From positions 587,743 to 651,742 of the forward strand of contig NZ_BMCT01000001.1 of NCBI RefSeq assembly GCF_014635325.1: a DNA stretch of 64,000 nucleotides, read 5' to 3'. The position numbers and the translations under genes were made by a program. This DNA comes from Azorhizobium oxalatiphilum (GTDB lineage Bacteria; Pseudomonadota; Alphaproteobacteria; Rhizobiales; Xanthobacteraceae). Shown one piece after another: positions 1-10,077 of this stretch (positions within the stretch are counted from its first letter, which is position 1; every line of letters starts with the position of its first letter). The notes beneath the pieces were generated by a model. The model was not told the DNA's origin. It did no database searches and saw only the letters and a list, made by a program, of their open reading frames with translations.

Positions 1-230
1 CTGCCGAACTGCTGGACGAGGCGCTCAAGGTGGCGGGCGTGATCGCGGGCATGTCGCTGGCGGTGGGCATGATGACCAAGGAAAGCGTCAACCGTTCCTA
101 CGAGACCACGCTGGCCGAGGGCATCCGCTTCGAGCGCCGGGTATTCCAGTCCCAGTTCGCCCTCGCGGACCAGAAGGAAGGCATGGCGGCCTTCGTGGAG
201 AAGCGGAAGCCGAATTTTGGCGCGGGCTGA
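1..230 (+). CDS. Enoyl-CoA hydratase, C-terminal fragment (5' end outside window)
   Basis: Reading frame open from the window edge (codons from base 3) to TGA at 228-230; about 75 residues are visible. The sequence runs through an Ala/Met-rich helix (AGMSLAVGMMTKESVNRSYE) and ends in KRKPNF, the typical C-terminal trimerisation/capping helix and tail of crotonase-fold short-chain enoyl-CoA hydratases (FadB1/EchA type), where the closing motif is EKRKPxF. The family hydrates trans-2-enoyl-CoA to 3-hydroxyacyl-CoA in fatty-acid beta-oxidation in the cytoplasm. The catalytic Glu pair lies upstream of the window, so activity and exact subfamily cannot be judged. Confidence 0.85.
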   Translation, partial: AELLDEALKVAGVIAGMSLAVGMMTKESVNRSYETTLAEGIRFERRVFQSQFALADQKEGMAAFVEKRKPNFGAG

Positions 231-303
231 GCGCCGTCTCTCCTGCCGCCCGTCTTGCCTGCGCAGGACGGGCGGCAGGCGTGCCGAACGGAAAGGCCGA
301 AGC

Positions 304-987
304 ATGCCCCTGAACCTGCTTCCGGGTGTGATGGCGGCCCTCCTTGGTCTGCTCCTGTGCGCTGGGCCTGCTGTGGCGGCCGAGGCGGTCTATGGCCGTC
401 CGCTGGCCGAATGGCAGGCAACCGGCACGGCTTCGGTTGCCTATCCCCAGCAGCAGGGCCGCGTGCTGCGCGTGCCGGATGTGGATGCGGTGTTGTGCAG
501 CAGCCCGCCGCCAGAGAGCGACCAGTGGGGCACCTGTTCGCTGTCCGTGTCCCGGCGCACGGGCGTTCTGATCGGCTTCGACCGGGGCTATGATCCTGAG
601 CGCCTGTCCGTGGTTTTCGAACTTCAGCCCGGCAATTATTACGGCGTGCTCGGCATTGCCCGTGGCGATCCGCGCTTGTGGGGGCCCAACACCGGGCCGG
701 GCGAGCCGGAAGACGGTGAGTCCTATACGGGGCCGGTGCGCGGGCGTCTGTCGGCTGATGTGGACGGACGGCCCTATTGGGTGGGGTGCTGGCGCTATCG
801 CGACCGCTCTCCCTTTCCCTATGGCTGCACGCTGGCGATGGATCTCGGCCGCAACGGCTCTGCCTATGCGGATTTCGAGACGGAGGAGCCCGAGGGCGAT
901 GGCGTCTATGCGCCCGACCGTACCGAAATGGACCGGCTGGCCCGCATGATCAGCGCCATTCGCGCGTCATTCGATGGTAAGGACTGA
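304..987 (+). CDS. Secreted/periplasmic protein of unknown function
   Basis: 227 residues from ATG 304; the frame is open from 217, but the ATG at 304 gives a clear signal peptide (Leu-rich core about residues 8-25, Ala-X-Ala cleavage near AVAAEA). The mature part has four Cys in two close pairs (LCSS/GTCS and VGCW/YGCT), suggesting two periplasmic disulphides, and many Gly, Pro, Tyr and acidic residues. I do not recognise the family and assign no function. It follows the hydratase gene by about 70 bases on the same strand and may or may not be co-transcribed. No membrane segments are seen after the signal peptide. Confidence 0.6.
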   Translation: MPLNLLPGVMAALLGLLLCAGPAVAAEAVYGRPLAEWQATGTASVAYPQQQGRVLRVPDVDAVLCSSPPPESDQWGTCSLSVSRRTGVLIGFDRGYDPERLSVVFELQPGNYYGVLGIARGDPRLWGPNTGPGEPEDGESYTGPVRGRLSADVDGRPYWVGCWRYRDRSPFPYGCTLAMDLGRNGSAYADFETEEPEGDGVYAPDRTEMDRLARMISAIRASFDGKD

Positions 988-1093
988 CCCGTTCCATTCA
1001 CCGACCGACCCAGTCGTGCGTCAACTCTCGGCGCTAGGGACGGTCGCATCGTGAGGGGAGCGGGTTTCCGACGTCGCGTGCTCAGAGGTGGGG

Positions 1094-2233
1094 ATGTCGC
1101 AAGAGCGTAATTTGGGCCTCGACGTCGCCCGCGCTGTCGCAATCACGTTGGTTCTGGTCTCTCACATCGTGCCGCGCTTCGAGGGCATTACGCCGCTGCA
1201 GCGGACTATTCTGGATTATTACGGGGCCGTTGGCGTCGAACTGTTCTTCTCGCTGAGCGGCTTCCTGATCGGTCAGCAGATCATCGACTTCGCCGCGAAG
1301 CCCAGCCCTCCGGCCCTGGCCACGTTCTGGTTCAGGCGGTGGATGCGGACGCTGCCGCTATATTACTTCATGCTGGTGGCCGTCAGCGTGTCCACGTCCC
1401 GCTGGGATGTGCGCGAGTTCTTCTTCCTCCAGAACTTCGACGCCTCGGCCAATCGCCAGCCCGTCCTGGGGGTGGCCTGGTCGCTGGCCATGGAGGAATG
1501 GTTCTATCTGGGGTTTCCGGTGCTGGTCTACGTGGCGTCCGTCCTGTTCCGGAGGCGGAGTGCGGCAGTCGTGACCGCGATCACTGCGGTCGCCGTCATC
1601 GTCGCCTGTTCCGCTGCGCGCCTGTTGGCCTATGGTTACGCCCCGAGCGACCCGACCTTCCACATCCACCCGCTCATGCGCCTCGACTGCGCAGCCTATG
1701 GTGTGCTGGCCGCCTGCATCGTCAGGTCCAATGCCGTCTCGCCCGCCGCAATCAGGCAGTTCATTCCCGCCGGCATGACGGCCGTCGCCATCGTCATGAT
1801 CATTCTGACCGCGCTCGCCGCTGCGATGACCTTCCCCGCGTTCTGGCCCGCATCGGGAATGGTCCATTGGGGACGCTGGTATCTGCCGTTCCACTGGACG
1901 GCAATCAACGTCGTGTCGGCGGTCTTTGTATTGCTGATCGCGCACGTCCGCTGGGATCGGAACCCATCCGTCATCAAGCAGTCGGTCACGACCACGAGCC
2001 GCTTGTCCTATTCGATCTATCTGACGCACGCCTATGTGGTCATGCTGATGTTCCCGGCTCTGGCTGCGGCTGTGGGGTCCATGGCAGCCGCCATCATCGC
2101 GCTGGCCTGCACCTTTGCTGCGTCGGCGGTGACATATGCTGCGATCGAACGGCCATTCCTCCAGATCCGCGACGCGGTTCTGCTGCGGCTGCGGAGTGCC
2201 CGGCTCACGCCGCGTCCTGCGCAAGGCGGATAG
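1094..2233 (+). CDS. Acyltransferase 3 family membrane protein (OafA/YrhL type)
   Basis: 379 residues with about ten hydrophobic segments. The N-terminus carries the acyltransferase-3 signature: RNLGLDVARAVAITLVLVSH, with the conserved His at the end of TM1, then FFSLSGFLIG, and further on WSLAMEEWFYL. The family transfers O-acyl (often acetyl) groups from the cytosol to extracytoplasmic sugars such as LPS, exopolysaccharide or Nod factor. The start is set at ATG 1094 because AGGTGGGG lies directly upstream; GTG 1088 is an alternative. It stands alone, so the acceptor cannot be inferred from its neighbours. The polysaccharide genes of this window are more than 30 kb away. Confidence 0.85.
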   Translation: MSQERNLGLDVARAVAITLVLVSHIVPRFEGITPLQRTILDYYGAVGVELFFSLSGFLIGQQIIDFAAKPSPPALATFWFRRWMRTLPLYYFMLVAVSVSTSRWDVREFFFLQNFDASANRQPVLGVAWSLAMEEWFYLGFPVLVYVASVLFRRRSAAVVTAITAVAVIVACSAARLLAYGYAPSDPTFHIHPLMRLDCAAYGVLAACIVRSNAVSPAAIRQFIPAGMTAVAIVMIILTALAAAMTFPAFWPASGMVHWGRWYLPFHWTAINVVSAVFVLLIAHVRWDRNPSVIKQSVTTTSRLSYSIYLTHAYVVMLMFPALAAAVGSMAAAIIALACTFAASAVTYAAIERPFLQIRDAVLLRLRSARLTPRPAQGG

Positions 2234-2420
2234 CGGACTTCCTCTCTGCCCGCGTTACGAAACGCGAGCGGATGAGCGAGCTCAGCTGGAAAAGAATGAA
2301 CAGGGCCGAACTCTCAACGCTGAAAGCGGAGCGTCGGCACCGTATGCCTGAACTGGCAAGGAAGATGGGAAAGGAATGACCCGAAGGTCAGGCGCCTCAC
2401 CTTGGCTCGGTGAAGCATTT

Positions 2421-2463
2421 GGCACCAACAAATCCTGATCCATTTGGATTGTCAGGATTTGGG

Positions 2464-2470
<7 letters not shown>
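2421..2470 (-). terminator. Stem-loop at the 3' end of tRNA-Leu
   Basis: Perfect 10-bp inverted repeat: arms 2429-2438 (CAAATCCTGA) and 2452-2461 (TCAGGATTTG), with a 13-base loop. An outer 7-bp repeat, 2421-2427 (GGCACCA) and 2464-2470 (TGGTGCC), extends it. The outer arm on the tRNA side is the last seven bases of the encoded tRNA including CCA, so a nearly continuous 17-bp hairpin could form in the precursor. It probably acts as transcription terminator and/or 3'-processing determinant. There is no long U-tract, so classical intrinsic termination is not certain. Confidence 0.5.
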
Positions 2471-2550
<80 letters not shown>

Positions 2551-2710
2551 CCCGGAAGGCCGCGAGGCCGTCAGGAGAAGGCCCTTCTAAGGGGGGGCAT
2601 CCCGCCTTGTCAACGGCCCTTCTTCATGTGGGCTGGGGAAAGATGAGCCTGTGGATAAATAGCCGGATGAGCGACTTGCGAAAGTGCTGCCATTGCAAGG
2701 CTTTTCTCCG

Positions 2711-3325
2711 TCACCAGCTCCAGCCGGCGTAGCGGCCGGGCTTGTGATTGATGGCGATGATTAGATTGACGATGGCGATGCCCAGCACCGAGAGCAGCAG
2801 GCGGTCGAAGGGGATCACGAAATAGGCGGCGCACATGATCACGAAATCCACCGCCAGCTGGAAATAGCCGGCGCGGATGTTCCAGCGCTCCTGCAGATAG
2901 AGCGCGAGGATGTTGACGCCGCCGAGGCTGGTGCGATGGCGGAACAGCACCAGCAGGCCGATGCCCACGAGGCCGCCGCCGATCACCGTGGCGTACAGGG
3001 GATGGATGCTGGAAATCTCCAGCCACTCCGGCGTGAGGCGCGCGAGCAGCGACACCATGGCCACCGCCGTGATGGTGCGCAGCGTGAACGGCCAGCCCAT
3101 GCGCTTCACCGCCAGCACATAGAAGGGGATGTTTACGAGGAAGAAGATGAGGCCGAAGCCATAGCCGCTGGCATAGCTGAGCAGAAGCGACAGGCCCGCG
3201 AGGCTGCCCACCAGCAGCACGGCCTTCGCATAGATGAGCATGCCGAGGGAGACGAACAGCGTGCCGGTGATGAGGGCGAGAACGTCCTCATAGAGCCGGT
3301 GCTGTTCCGGGCGGCTGTTCATCAT
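2711..3325 (-). CDS. YitT family (DUF161) integral membrane protein
   Basis: 204 residues with five or six hydrophobic helices and the DUF161 hallmark around HRTSLGGVNILALYLQ (residues about 130-145), as well as YASGYGFGLIFFLVNIPFY. The length matches short proteobacterial YitT proteins lacking the C-terminal DUF2179 cytosolic domain of Bacillus YitT. The biochemical role of the family is unknown; a transporter is often assumed. Start ATG 3325; a second ATG at 3322 is equally possible. Monocistronic by context: the next minus-strand gene upstream is the LysR-linked peptidase cluster, which runs in the same direction but ends at 3451. Confidence 0.85.
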   Translation of the reverse strand: MMNSRPEQHRLYEDVLALITGTLFVSLGMLIYAKAVLLVGSLAGLSLLLSYASGYGFGLIFFLVNIPFYVLAVKRMGWPFTLRTITAVAMVSLLARLTPEWLEISSIHPLYATVIGGGLVGIGLLVLFRHRTSLGGVNILALYLQERWNIRAGYFQLAVDFVIMCAAYFVIPFDRLLLSVLGIAIVNLIIAINHKPGRYAGWSW

Positions 3326-3450
3326 GGGGCGATGCCTCGCAGTGCGGAGGGGCGCCGTGCCCGTCCTTCAGGGGCGATGCAGCCCCTGTCTGTCTCTAGA
3401 TCGGGCGCGGGCCAGTGGGAAGCGACGCCGGGTCGCGGCGCCTCTTCCTG

Positions 3451-4629
3451 TCAGGCGATGGCGCAGATGGTGGCGGCGAGCGCCTGCGTGCGCGGGACGA
3501 AGCTGTCGAGGCGGCAGAATTCCTCGTCCGTATGCGCCTTGCCGCCGATGGGGCCGAGGCCGCAGAGCGTGGGCACGCCCAGCGAGGCGGTGAAGCCCGA
3601 ATCGGCGCAGCCGCCGGTGAACTCGCCTCCGACCGCGAAACCGACGCTGGCCGCTGCCGCCTGATAGAGCGGGAACAGTTCCGCCGAATGCTCGGCTTCC
3701 AGCGGCAGGAACACCGCCTTGGTGGCAAGCGTCGCCGCCGTGCCCGGAACGTCTTCTGCTGCGACGATGGCGGCGATCTGTGCTTCCAGCGTCGCGTGCT
3801 GCTCCAGCGTCACGAAGCGCAGGTCCAGTTCGGCTTCCGCCCACGGGGCCACGGTGTTGTGGGTGTTGCCGCCCTTGATGACGCCCACGTTGGTGGTGAT
3901 GCCGGCCGCGTAATCGGTGAGGGCATGCAGCTTCACGATCTTGCGGGCGAGCGCTTCGATGGCGCTGGCGCCTTCCGCATGGTTCACGCCCGAATGGGCG
4001 GCCTTGCCGGTGACGCTGATGCGGAAGGAGGCGCCGCCCTTGCGGGCCGTCACCACATTGCCGCTCACGCGGCCGGGCTCGGTGTTGAGCACCGCCCTTG
4101 CGCCCTTCGCGGCTTCCTCAATGTGCGGACGGCCGGTGCCGGAGCCGATCTCCTCATCGCCGGTGAACAGCGCCACCACCGGGAAGGAGAGCCCGCCCAC
4201 GGCCTTGATGGCGCGCAGGGTGAAGATGTTGGAGACGAGCCCCGCCTTCATGTCGCACACGCCGGGGCCGAAGGCGGTGTCCCCTTCGCGGGAATAGGGG
4301 CGCTTGGCCACCGTGCCCTTGGTGAACACCGTGTCCCGGTGGCCGAGCAACAGCGCATAGGGGCCGCCGACCGTGCCGGGTACCTCGGCGCGCAGCACGT
4401 CGCCGAAATCCGCATTCGGGAGGCGGGTGACGGCGATGCCGTCGGCAGCCAGCAGGTCGGTGATCACCGCTCCCACCGCATCCACGCCCGCCTTGTCATA
4501 GCTGCCGGAATCGATGTCCACGAGGCGCTTCAGCAGGGCCTCCATCTCATCGAAACGGGGGCTGAGCCAGGCGATGACCTTTTGGGCCAATGCGGCGTCG
4601 ATGCCGGTGGGAATGGGGAGGGAACTCAT
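3451..4629 (-). CDS. M20 family metallopeptidase, glutamate carboxypeptidase (CPG2)-like
   Basis: 392 residues with all M20 di-zinc residues visible: HRDTVF (His97, Asp99), CDMKAG (Asp126), TGDEEIGS (Glu159 general base, Glu160), Glu184 in NTEPGR and a late His366 in KAHTDEE. The motif order and spacing resemble carboxypeptidase G2, which removes C-terminal glutamate from folates or peptides. No signal peptide is evident, so it is probably cytosolic. It overlaps the preceding M20 gene by ATGA (4626-4629) and is the last gene of the peptide-uptake cluster, suggesting that it trims imported peptides or N-acyl amino acids. The exact substrate is not deducible. Confidence 0.85.
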   Translation of the reverse strand: MSSLPIPTGIDAALAQKVIAWLSPRFDEMEALLKRLVDIDSGSYDKAGVDAVGAVITDLLAADGIAVTRLPNADFGDVLRAEVPGTVGGPYALLLGHRDTVFTKGTVAKRPYSREGDTAFGPGVCDMKAGLVSNIFTLRAIKAVGGLSFPVVALFTGDEEIGSGTGRPHIEEAAKGARAVLNTEPGRVSGNVVTARKGGASFRISVTGKAAHSGVNHAEGASAIEALARKIVKLHALTDYAAGITTNVGVIKGGNTHNTVAPWAEAELDLRFVTLEQHATLEAQIAAIVAAEDVPGTAATLATKAVFLPLEAEHSAELFPLYQAAAASVGFAVGGEFTGGCADSGFTASLGVPTLCGLGPIGGKAHTDEEFCRLDSFVPRTQALAATICAIA

Positions 4630-6035
4630 GCGGCGCGCGCCTTTACGATTCGGGAGCCATCTTCGCCAAGGTCGTAGAACAGCCCAGCCATGAGCTGTAG
4701 CGCCTCCCGGGCGACTGACGCCAGAAGATGCTCGTTTGGCGCGTGCTGGGAGCAGGCTGGATACGAATGCGGGACCCAGATGGTGGGCATGCCGAGAATG
4801 AGCGCGAACACGTCGTTGGGCAGCGAGCCGCCGAGATTCGGCAGCAGGGCCGGCGCCTTGCCGGTGGTCTGCCGGATGGAGGCGAGGGCGAAGTCCACCC
4901 AGGGGTCGGTGGGATCGACACGGGTGGCCTGAAAGGTGGCCATGCGTGAGGCCTTCACGGTGATCTGGCCGAACCCCTTCGTTGCAAGGTGAGCCTCAAC
5001 CAGCGGGATGATGGTCGCCGGATCGGTACCGACCACGAAACGCAATTGCAGCGTGGCCTTGGCATTGGGCGGTACCGCGTTTGCCGGTGCCTCCGGGGCG
5101 CCGGTCTTGAAAGCCAGAACTTCCAGCGTGTTCCAGCCATAGACCTTCTCGGCCGGGGAAAGGCCGGGTTCGCCCCACTCCGGGTCGATGGCGGGCGCCG
5201 AGGGGCTCTGCTCCAGCTCCACATCGGCCAGCGCCGCGCGCACGGGGGCGGGGATCTCCGTCGGCTTCAGGCCGGGAACGAGGATCTGGCCCTTGGCATC
5301 CACGAGGGTGGCGATGGCATGAGCGAGCAGGGTGCCGGCATTGGCCAGCACGCCGCCCCAGTTGCCGGAATGGTGTCCGCCCTCGCGCAGGTTCACCTCC
5401 AGCTCGAAATTGAACGCGCCGCGCGAGCCGAGGAACACGGTGGGGCGTTCGGAGGACAGGCGCGGCCCGTCCGAGCCGATCAGCACGTCGGCGCTCAGCG
5501 CCTCACGCTCCTGTTCGGCCACGGCGTGCAGGCCGGGCGAACCGGCTTCCTCGCCCATCTCGATCAGCAGCTTGCAATTGAAGCCGAGCCTGCCGCCACG
5601 CGCAGCCAGAACCTGCTCCAGCGCGGCGATGTTGATGGTGTGCTGGCCCTTGTTGTCGGCGGTGCCGCGCCCATACCAGCGGTCGCCTTCCTCCACGATG
5701 GTCCACGGGGCAAGACCCTCGCGCCACTGGCCCTCCTGTCCGAAGATCACGTCGCCATGACCATAGGTGAGCACGGTGGGCAGGCCATCCGCCTCATGCC
5801 GCTCGGCAATGAGGAAAGGGCCGTAGCCGGTGGCCGGATTCTCCACCACGCGGCAGGTGAAGCCGAGCTTTTCCACGCAGGGGATCATCTCGTCCGTGAG
5901 ATAGGCGTGGAGGGCTTCCATGCGCTCGCCGGTCTGGCTCTCGGTGGGCATGGCGACACGACGGGCGAGATCGGCGCGGAAGGCGCCTCGGTCGAAATAG
6001 TCCGCCGCGCGGGCGACGGCATCTTGGCGGCTCAT
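4626..6035 (-). CDS. M20 family metallopeptidase (dipeptidase/ArgE-DapE-like)
   Basis: 469 residues; the M20 signature is complete: YGHGDVIFGQ (His and Asp), GRGTADNKGQ (bridging Asp), EMGEEAGSPG (catalytic Glu pair), an Asp in IGSDGPRL and a late His near VPHSYPACSQHAPNEH. The length matches the larger M20 dipeptidases (PepV/carnosinase/CNDP-like group). Cytosolic by lack of a signal peptide. It lies 34 bases after the importer ATPase gene and is translationally coupled to the second M20 gene. The context implies hydrolysis of dipeptides or oligopeptides brought in by the adjacent ABC transporter. Confidence 0.85.
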   Translation of the reverse strand: MSRQDAVARAADYFDRGAFRADLARRVAMPTESQTGERMEALHAYLTDEMIPCVEKLGFTCRVVENPATGYGPFLIAERHEADGLPTVLTYGHGDVIFGQEGQWREGLAPWTIVEEGDRWYGRGTADNKGQHTINIAALEQVLAARGGRLGFNCKLLIEMGEEAGSPGLHAVAEQEREALSADVLIGSDGPRLSSERPTVFLGSRGAFNFELEVNLREGGHHSGNWGGVLANAGTLLAHAIATLVDAKGQILVPGLKPTEIPAPVRAALADVELEQSPSAPAIDPEWGEPGLSPAEKVYGWNTLEVLAFKTGAPEAPANAVPPNAKATLQLRFVVGTDPATIIPLVEAHLATKGFGQITVKASRMATFQATRVDPTDPWVDFALASIRQTTGKAPALLPNLGGSLPNDVFALILGMPTIWVPHSYPACSQHAPNEHLLASVAREALQLMAGLFYDLGEDGSRIVKARAA

Positions 6036-6069
6036 GGGACGTCTGGACCTTGTGTCGGGAGGATTGAAA

Positions 6070-7061
6070 TCAGTGGGCCGGCTGCGGCGCCGGGCTGGAG
6101 GCGGCCTGCGCCAGATGGCAGGTGGCCCAACCGTCCGGCTGCTGCGCCACGGGCGGGGGCGCCACGCGGCAGATTTCCAGCGCGCTCGGGCAGCGGGGAT
6201 GGAAGGCGCAACCGGCCACCGGCGTGAGCGGATTGGGGAAGGTGGCGCCGAGATGGGTGTCGGGCACGCCGAGATCGGGATCGGGCGTCAGCACGGACTC
6301 CAGCAAGGCGCGCGTATAGGGATGGCGTGGCTGGGCGAACAGGCCGGCGCGGGTGCGTTCTTCCACGAAGCGGCCGAGATACATCACCGCCACCCGGTCG
6401 GCGAGATGCTCCACCACCGCCAGATTGTGGCTGATGAAGAAATAGGTGAGGCCCAGTTCCTTCTTCAGCTCCAGCAGCAGGTTGAGGATCTGCGCCTGCA
6501 CCGAGACGTCCAGCGCCGAGGTGGGCTCATCGCAGATCACCACTTCCGGCTTCATGACCAGCGCGCGGGCGATGGCCACGCGCTGGCGCTGGCCGCCGGA
6601 GAGCTGGCTCGGCGAGGCGTCCAGCAGGCGGCGGGGCAGGCCCACCACGTCCAGCATCTCCGCCACCTTCTTCTGGCGCTCGGCGCTGGTGCCGATGCCA
6701 TGCACCACGAGGGGCAAGGCGATGAGCTGGGAGATGGACTTGCGCGGGTTCAGCGAGGAGTAGGGGTCCTGAAAGATGGGCTGGATGCGCCGGGCCACTG
6801 CGATGCGGTCGGTGGCGGCAATGGGCGTGCCGTCGATAAGGATTTCGCCGGAGGAGGGCGGCAACAGGCCGAGCAGCATCTTGGCCAGTGTGGACTTGCC
6901 CGAGCCGCTTTCACCCACCAACGCATAGACCTCGCCACGCTTCACTTTGAGCGAGACGCCCGCGACCGCAGTGAGTGTCGCCTTCTGGCGGAACATCCCT
7001 TGCGAGATGCGGAAGGTGCGCGTGACGTCGCGCAGTTCGAGGATGGTGTCGTCCTTGGAGC

Positions 7062-7065
<4 letters not shown>
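6070..7065 (-). CDS. Oligopeptide/dipeptide ABC transporter ATPase (DppF/OppF type)
   Basis: 331 residues. Walker A is [13 protein letters not shown], the ABC signature [15 protein letters not shown] and Walker B VVICDEPTSALD, followed by the H-loop SHNLAVVEH. The C-terminus carries the oligopeptide-transporter extension (GCAFHPRCPSALEIC, oligo_HPY domain). It supplies one of the two nucleotide-binding subunits on the inner face of the membrane. Its start overlaps the stop of the partner ATPase (7062-7065, ATGA), so the two NBDs are translationally coupled. Confidence 0.93.
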
Positions 7066-8042
<977 letters not shown>

Positions 8043-8045
8043 GGC

Positions 8046-8963
8046 TCAGTTCCTGTTCTCGGGGGCGGTCACGTCGCGCAGGCCGTCACCGAGCAGGTTG
8101 ATGGCGAGCACGAGGAAGACCAGCGCGACGGCCGGGATTGCGATGACCCAGGGCGAAAAGAACATGTACTGCTTGCCCTCGGCGATCATCAGGCCCCAGG
8201 ACGGCAGCGGCGGCTGCACGCCGAGGCCGAGGAAGGACAGGGCCGCTTCCAGCAGGATGGCGTGGGCCATTTCCAGCGTCGCCACCACGATCAGCGGGTT
8301 GAGGATGTTGGGCAGGATTTCCGACAGGATCAGGCGCGGTGTGGAGCAGCCGATGGCCTTTGCCGCGGCGATATAGTCGCCGCCAGCCACCTGCTGGGTG
8401 GCCGAGCGCGTGACCACCGCGAAACGGTCCCACAGCAGCAGGCCGAGCACGATGATGACGCCGTGCAAGGACGAGCCCACCAGCGCCGCCGAGGCGAGCG
8501 CCACCAGCACCACGGGCAGGGCGAGGCGGGTGGTGACGATGTAGCTCAGCACCGCATCCACCTTGCCGCCGAAATAGCCGGCGCACACGCCCATGAGCGT
8601 GCCGATGGTGCCGGAGATCAGCACCGTGACCGTTCCGATGAGCAGCGAGATGCGCGCGCCATAGAGCAGGCGGCTCAGATAGTCGCGGCCGAGCTTGTCG
8701 GTGCCGAGGATGTAGTCCCAGTTGCCCTTGACCTGCCAGACCGGCGGGATCATGCGGCGGGAGAGATCCTGCGCATAGGGATCGTGCGGGGCGATCAGCG
8801 GGGCCGCCAGGGCCATCGCGACGATGATGAACAGGATGCCGCCGCCCACCAGCAGGCCGCCATGGCGCAGGCTCCGGCGTAGCAGGGCCAGGCCGGGGGA
8901 GCGGCGGGGCGGGGGCGTGTCGAGGGCCGCGGCATCGGCGGCGGAAGGGGCGATGTCGGTCAT
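8046..8963 (-). CDS. Peptide ABC transporter permease (DppC type)
   Basis: 305 residues from ATG 8963; the frame is open much further upstream, but the ATG overlapping the stop of the upstream permease gene (8960-8963, ATGA) is clearly the start. The N-terminus is cytosolic and Pro-rich, then a first TM (about residues 30-55) and five further TMs follow. The OppC-type region around HDPYAQDL and GTDKLGRDYLSRLLYG is typical of DppC/OppC. The coupling (EAA-like) loop reads EAALSFLGLGVQPPLPSWG. Inner-membrane channel subunit pairing with the DppB-type protein. Confidence 0.93.
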   Translation of the reverse strand: MTDIAPSAADAAALDTPPPRRSPGLALLRRSLRHGGLLVGGGILFIIVAMALAAPLIAPHDPYAQDLSRRMIPPVWQVKGNWDYILGTDKLGRDYLSRLLYGARISLLIGTVTVLISGTIGTLMGVCAGYFGGKVDAVLSYIVTTRLALPVVLVALASAALVGSSLHGVIIVLGLLLWDRFAVVTRSATQQVAGGDYIAAAKAIGCSTPRLILSEILPNILNPLIVVATLEMAHAILLEAALSFLGLGVQPPLPSWGLMIAEGKQYMFFSPWVIAIPAVALVFLVLAINLLGDGLRDVTAPENRN

Positions 8964-9877
8964 GCCACGCGCATCCGGGGATCGAGCAGAGCGTTGATCA
9001 CGTCGGCCACGAAGGTGAGGGTGATGTAGATGGCGGCGAGAATGAGCACGACCGCCTGCACCACCGGGAAATCGTTGCGGGCGATGGCTTCCCACGCCAG
9101 ATGGCCAACCCCGTGCATGGAGAACACCGCCTCCACCACGATGGAGCCGCCGAGCATGAAGCCGAACTGTACGGCGGCGAGCGCCACCACCGGGATGATG
9201 GCGTTGCGCAAAGCGTGCTTCAGCACCACCACGGCGGGCGAGAGGCCCTTGGCGCGGGCGGTGCGGATGTAGTCGGCGGACAGCACTTCCAGCATGCCGT
9301 TGCGCGACAGGCGCATCACGGCGGGCACCGCGTACCAGCCGAGCGCCACGGATGGCAGGATGTAGTTCATCCAACCGGCGGTGCCGGACACCGGCAGCCA
9401 GCGCAGGTTCACCGCGAAGACGATGATGAGGCCGAGGCCGAGGCAGAAGGTGGGGATGGCCTGCCCGAGCACGCAGAAGGTAAGCGCGAGGCGGTCGATC
9501 AGAGTGCCCTTGAACACGGCGGCGATGATGCCCAGCGGCACGGCGATGACGAGCGAGATCATCAGCGAGATGGCGCCCAGAGTCATGGTCACTGGCATGC
9601 GCTCGGCGATGATGGAGGCCACCGTGGTGCGGAAATAGAAGGAGTTGCCGAAATCCAGATGCACGGCGCGCCAGAGCCAGTCCAGATACTGAACTGTGAG
9701 CGGGCGATCGAGCCCGTATTCCTGGCGCACCTGCGCCACCTGCGCGGGCGAGGCTTCCGGCCCCGCGATGGAGGTGGCGAGATCGCCGGAGAGGTGCAGC
9801 AGCACGAAGGCTATGAGCGAGACCGTGAGAGCCACGGACAGCGCGACGACGAGGCGTCGCAAAGTGAAGGCGAGCAT
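8960..9877 (-). CDS. Peptide ABC transporter permease (DppB type)
   Basis: 305 residues with six TMs. The N-terminus is MLAFTLRRLVVALSV, followed by the family motif around QYGLDRPLTVQYLDWL-like residues (here QEYGLDRPL). Later AKGLSPAVVVLKHALRNA and VEAVFSMHGVGHLAW mark the OppB/DppB coupling region. It pairs with the DppC-type subunit encoded immediately downstream. A 200-base gap with a strong stem-loop separates it from the binding-protein gene, which probably lowers expression of membrane and ATPase subunits relative to the binding protein. Confidence 0.93.
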   Translation of the reverse strand: MLAFTLRRLVVALSVALTVSLIAFVLLHLSGDLATSIAGPEASPAQVAQVRQEYGLDRPLTVQYLDWLWRAVHLDFGNSFYFRTTVASIIAERMPVTMTLGAISLMISLVIAVPLGIIAAVFKGTLIDRLALTFCVLGQAIPTFCLGLGLIIVFAVNLRWLPVSGTAGWMNYILPSVALGWYAVPAVMRLSRNGMLEVLSADYIRTARAKGLSPAVVVLKHALRNAIIPVVALAAVQFGFMLGGSIVVEAVFSMHGVGHLAWEAIARNDFPVVQAVVLILAAIYITLTFVADVINALLDPRMRVA

Positions 9878-10007
9878 CCTGATGTTCCACGTTGCCGGCG
9901 TGATCGCGCGGCGATGCTGGCTTCAGCGTGAGCCGTAGCTCGACGCGGCATGAGCAGGGAAGGCAGCCAGTGGGCATGCGCCTTCGAATGACGTCCGGTG
10001 CGGACGG

Positions 10008-10030
10008 GCAGGGGGCGCACGGCCCCCTGC
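10008..10030 (-). terminator. Intercistronic stem-loop after the peptide-binding protein gene
   Basis: Perfect 9-bp arms, 10008-10016 (GCAGGGGGC) and 10022-10030 (GCCCCCTGC), with a 5-base loop. It lies between the binding-protein stop (10078) and the DppB-type permease start (9877). There is no U-tract in the minus direction, so it is more likely an mRNA 3'-stabilising or partial attenuator hairpin than a full terminator. Confidence 0.55.
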
Positions 10031-10077
10031 ATTGCTTTGCTCAGGCGGGCAGGTGGCCCGCGGTCACTGGCTGTCGC

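Noticed and set aside
3415-4677. Long plus-strand open frame opposite the CPG2-like peptidase gene
   Set aside because: Arg/Gly/His-rich translation with no family character; it mirrors the high-GC codon bias of the real minus-strand gene.
8964-9977. Possible 643-residue extension of the DppC-type permease
   Set aside because: The extra part lies out of frame across the DppB-type gene and has no family sequence; the ATGA overlap at 8960-8963 marks the start.
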